A stretch of 10,000 nt of DNA, taken from contig JAIWOG010000230.1 in NCBI GenBank assembly GCA_020217035.1, positions 1 to 10,000 of the forward strand. The letters are read 5' to 3'. The first letter of the stretch is position 1. Every line of letters starts with the position of its first letter. Below are positions 9,840 to 10,000 of this stretch, one piece after another. The notes below the pieces were generated by a model, which was not told the origin of the DNA, did not search any database, and saw only the letters and a program-made list of their open reading frames with translations. Source of the DNA: Magnetospirillum sp. (GTDB lineage Bacteria > Pseudomonadota > Alphaproteobacteria > Rhodospirillales > Magnetospirillaceae). Both the position numbers and the translations under genes were made by a program.

Positions 9840-9853
9840 GATTCGCCCGAATC
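9840..9853. repeat. 14-bp perfect inverted repeat between the VOC gene and the coiled-coil gene
   Basis: GATTCG-CC-CGAATC is a perfect palindrome with 6-base arms and a 2-base centre. It starts 6 bases after the VOC stop codon in the direction of transcription and ends 35 bases before the chosen start of the coiled-coil gene. It could be a weak hairpin terminator (only a poor T-tract, AGTATTT, follows) or an operator for the downstream gene. Confidence 0.5.
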
Positions 9854-9859
9854 CTGAAA

Positions 9860-10000
<141 letters not shown>

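Overview
The window is a gene-dense, high-GC stretch that looks like an alphaproteobacterial chromosome. The best guess is Rhodospirillales, perhaps Magnetospirillum-like. This rests on the mdh-sucC-sucD gene order, an LDH-type malate dehydrogenase, the dapF-mtaB-ftsY cluster, and a chemoreceptor carrying a bacteriohemerythrin domain. The genus is an inference, not proven. All nine genes I can support lie on the minus strand, so the window reads from right to left. There are no RNA genes, insertion sequences, prophage genes or CRISPR arrays that I can see.

In transcription order from the right edge: (1) the last 46 codons of a VOC/glyoxalase-fold protein (9860-10000); (2) a small uncharacterised protein with a DUF2786-like N-terminus and a long coiled coil (9127-9804); (3) a large transmembrane methyl-accepting chemotaxis protein (6526-9021) with an N-terminal bacteriohemerythrin domain, a periplasmic NIT domain, HAMP and a signalling hairpin; (4) a tight cluster dapF (lysine/peptidoglycan precursor), mtaB (tRNA methylthiolation) and ftsY (SRP receptor), 4388-6480 plus 3293-4372, with an ATGA overlap and a 15-base gap; (5) a 302-base intergenic region (2991-3292) with several short palindromes and direct repeats, the probable control region of the next genes; (6) the TCA-cycle operon mdh-sucC-sucD (1-2990), whose sucD runs off the left edge about 20 codons short of the usual family length.

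Functionally, mdh and sucCD are adjacent TCA enzymes and probably continue into sucAB-lpd outside the window. dapF, mtaB and ftsY are housekeeping genes. The chemoreceptor is the most distinctive gene: it has a complete set of diiron ligands on the cytoplasmic side and a nitrate/nitrite-type sensor on the periplasmic side, suggesting one receptor that integrates oxygen (or redox) and nitrogen-oxide signals. No wholly new system is evident. The points most worth following up are this receptor's architecture, a possible leaderless start of dapF, and the palindromes upstream of mdh.
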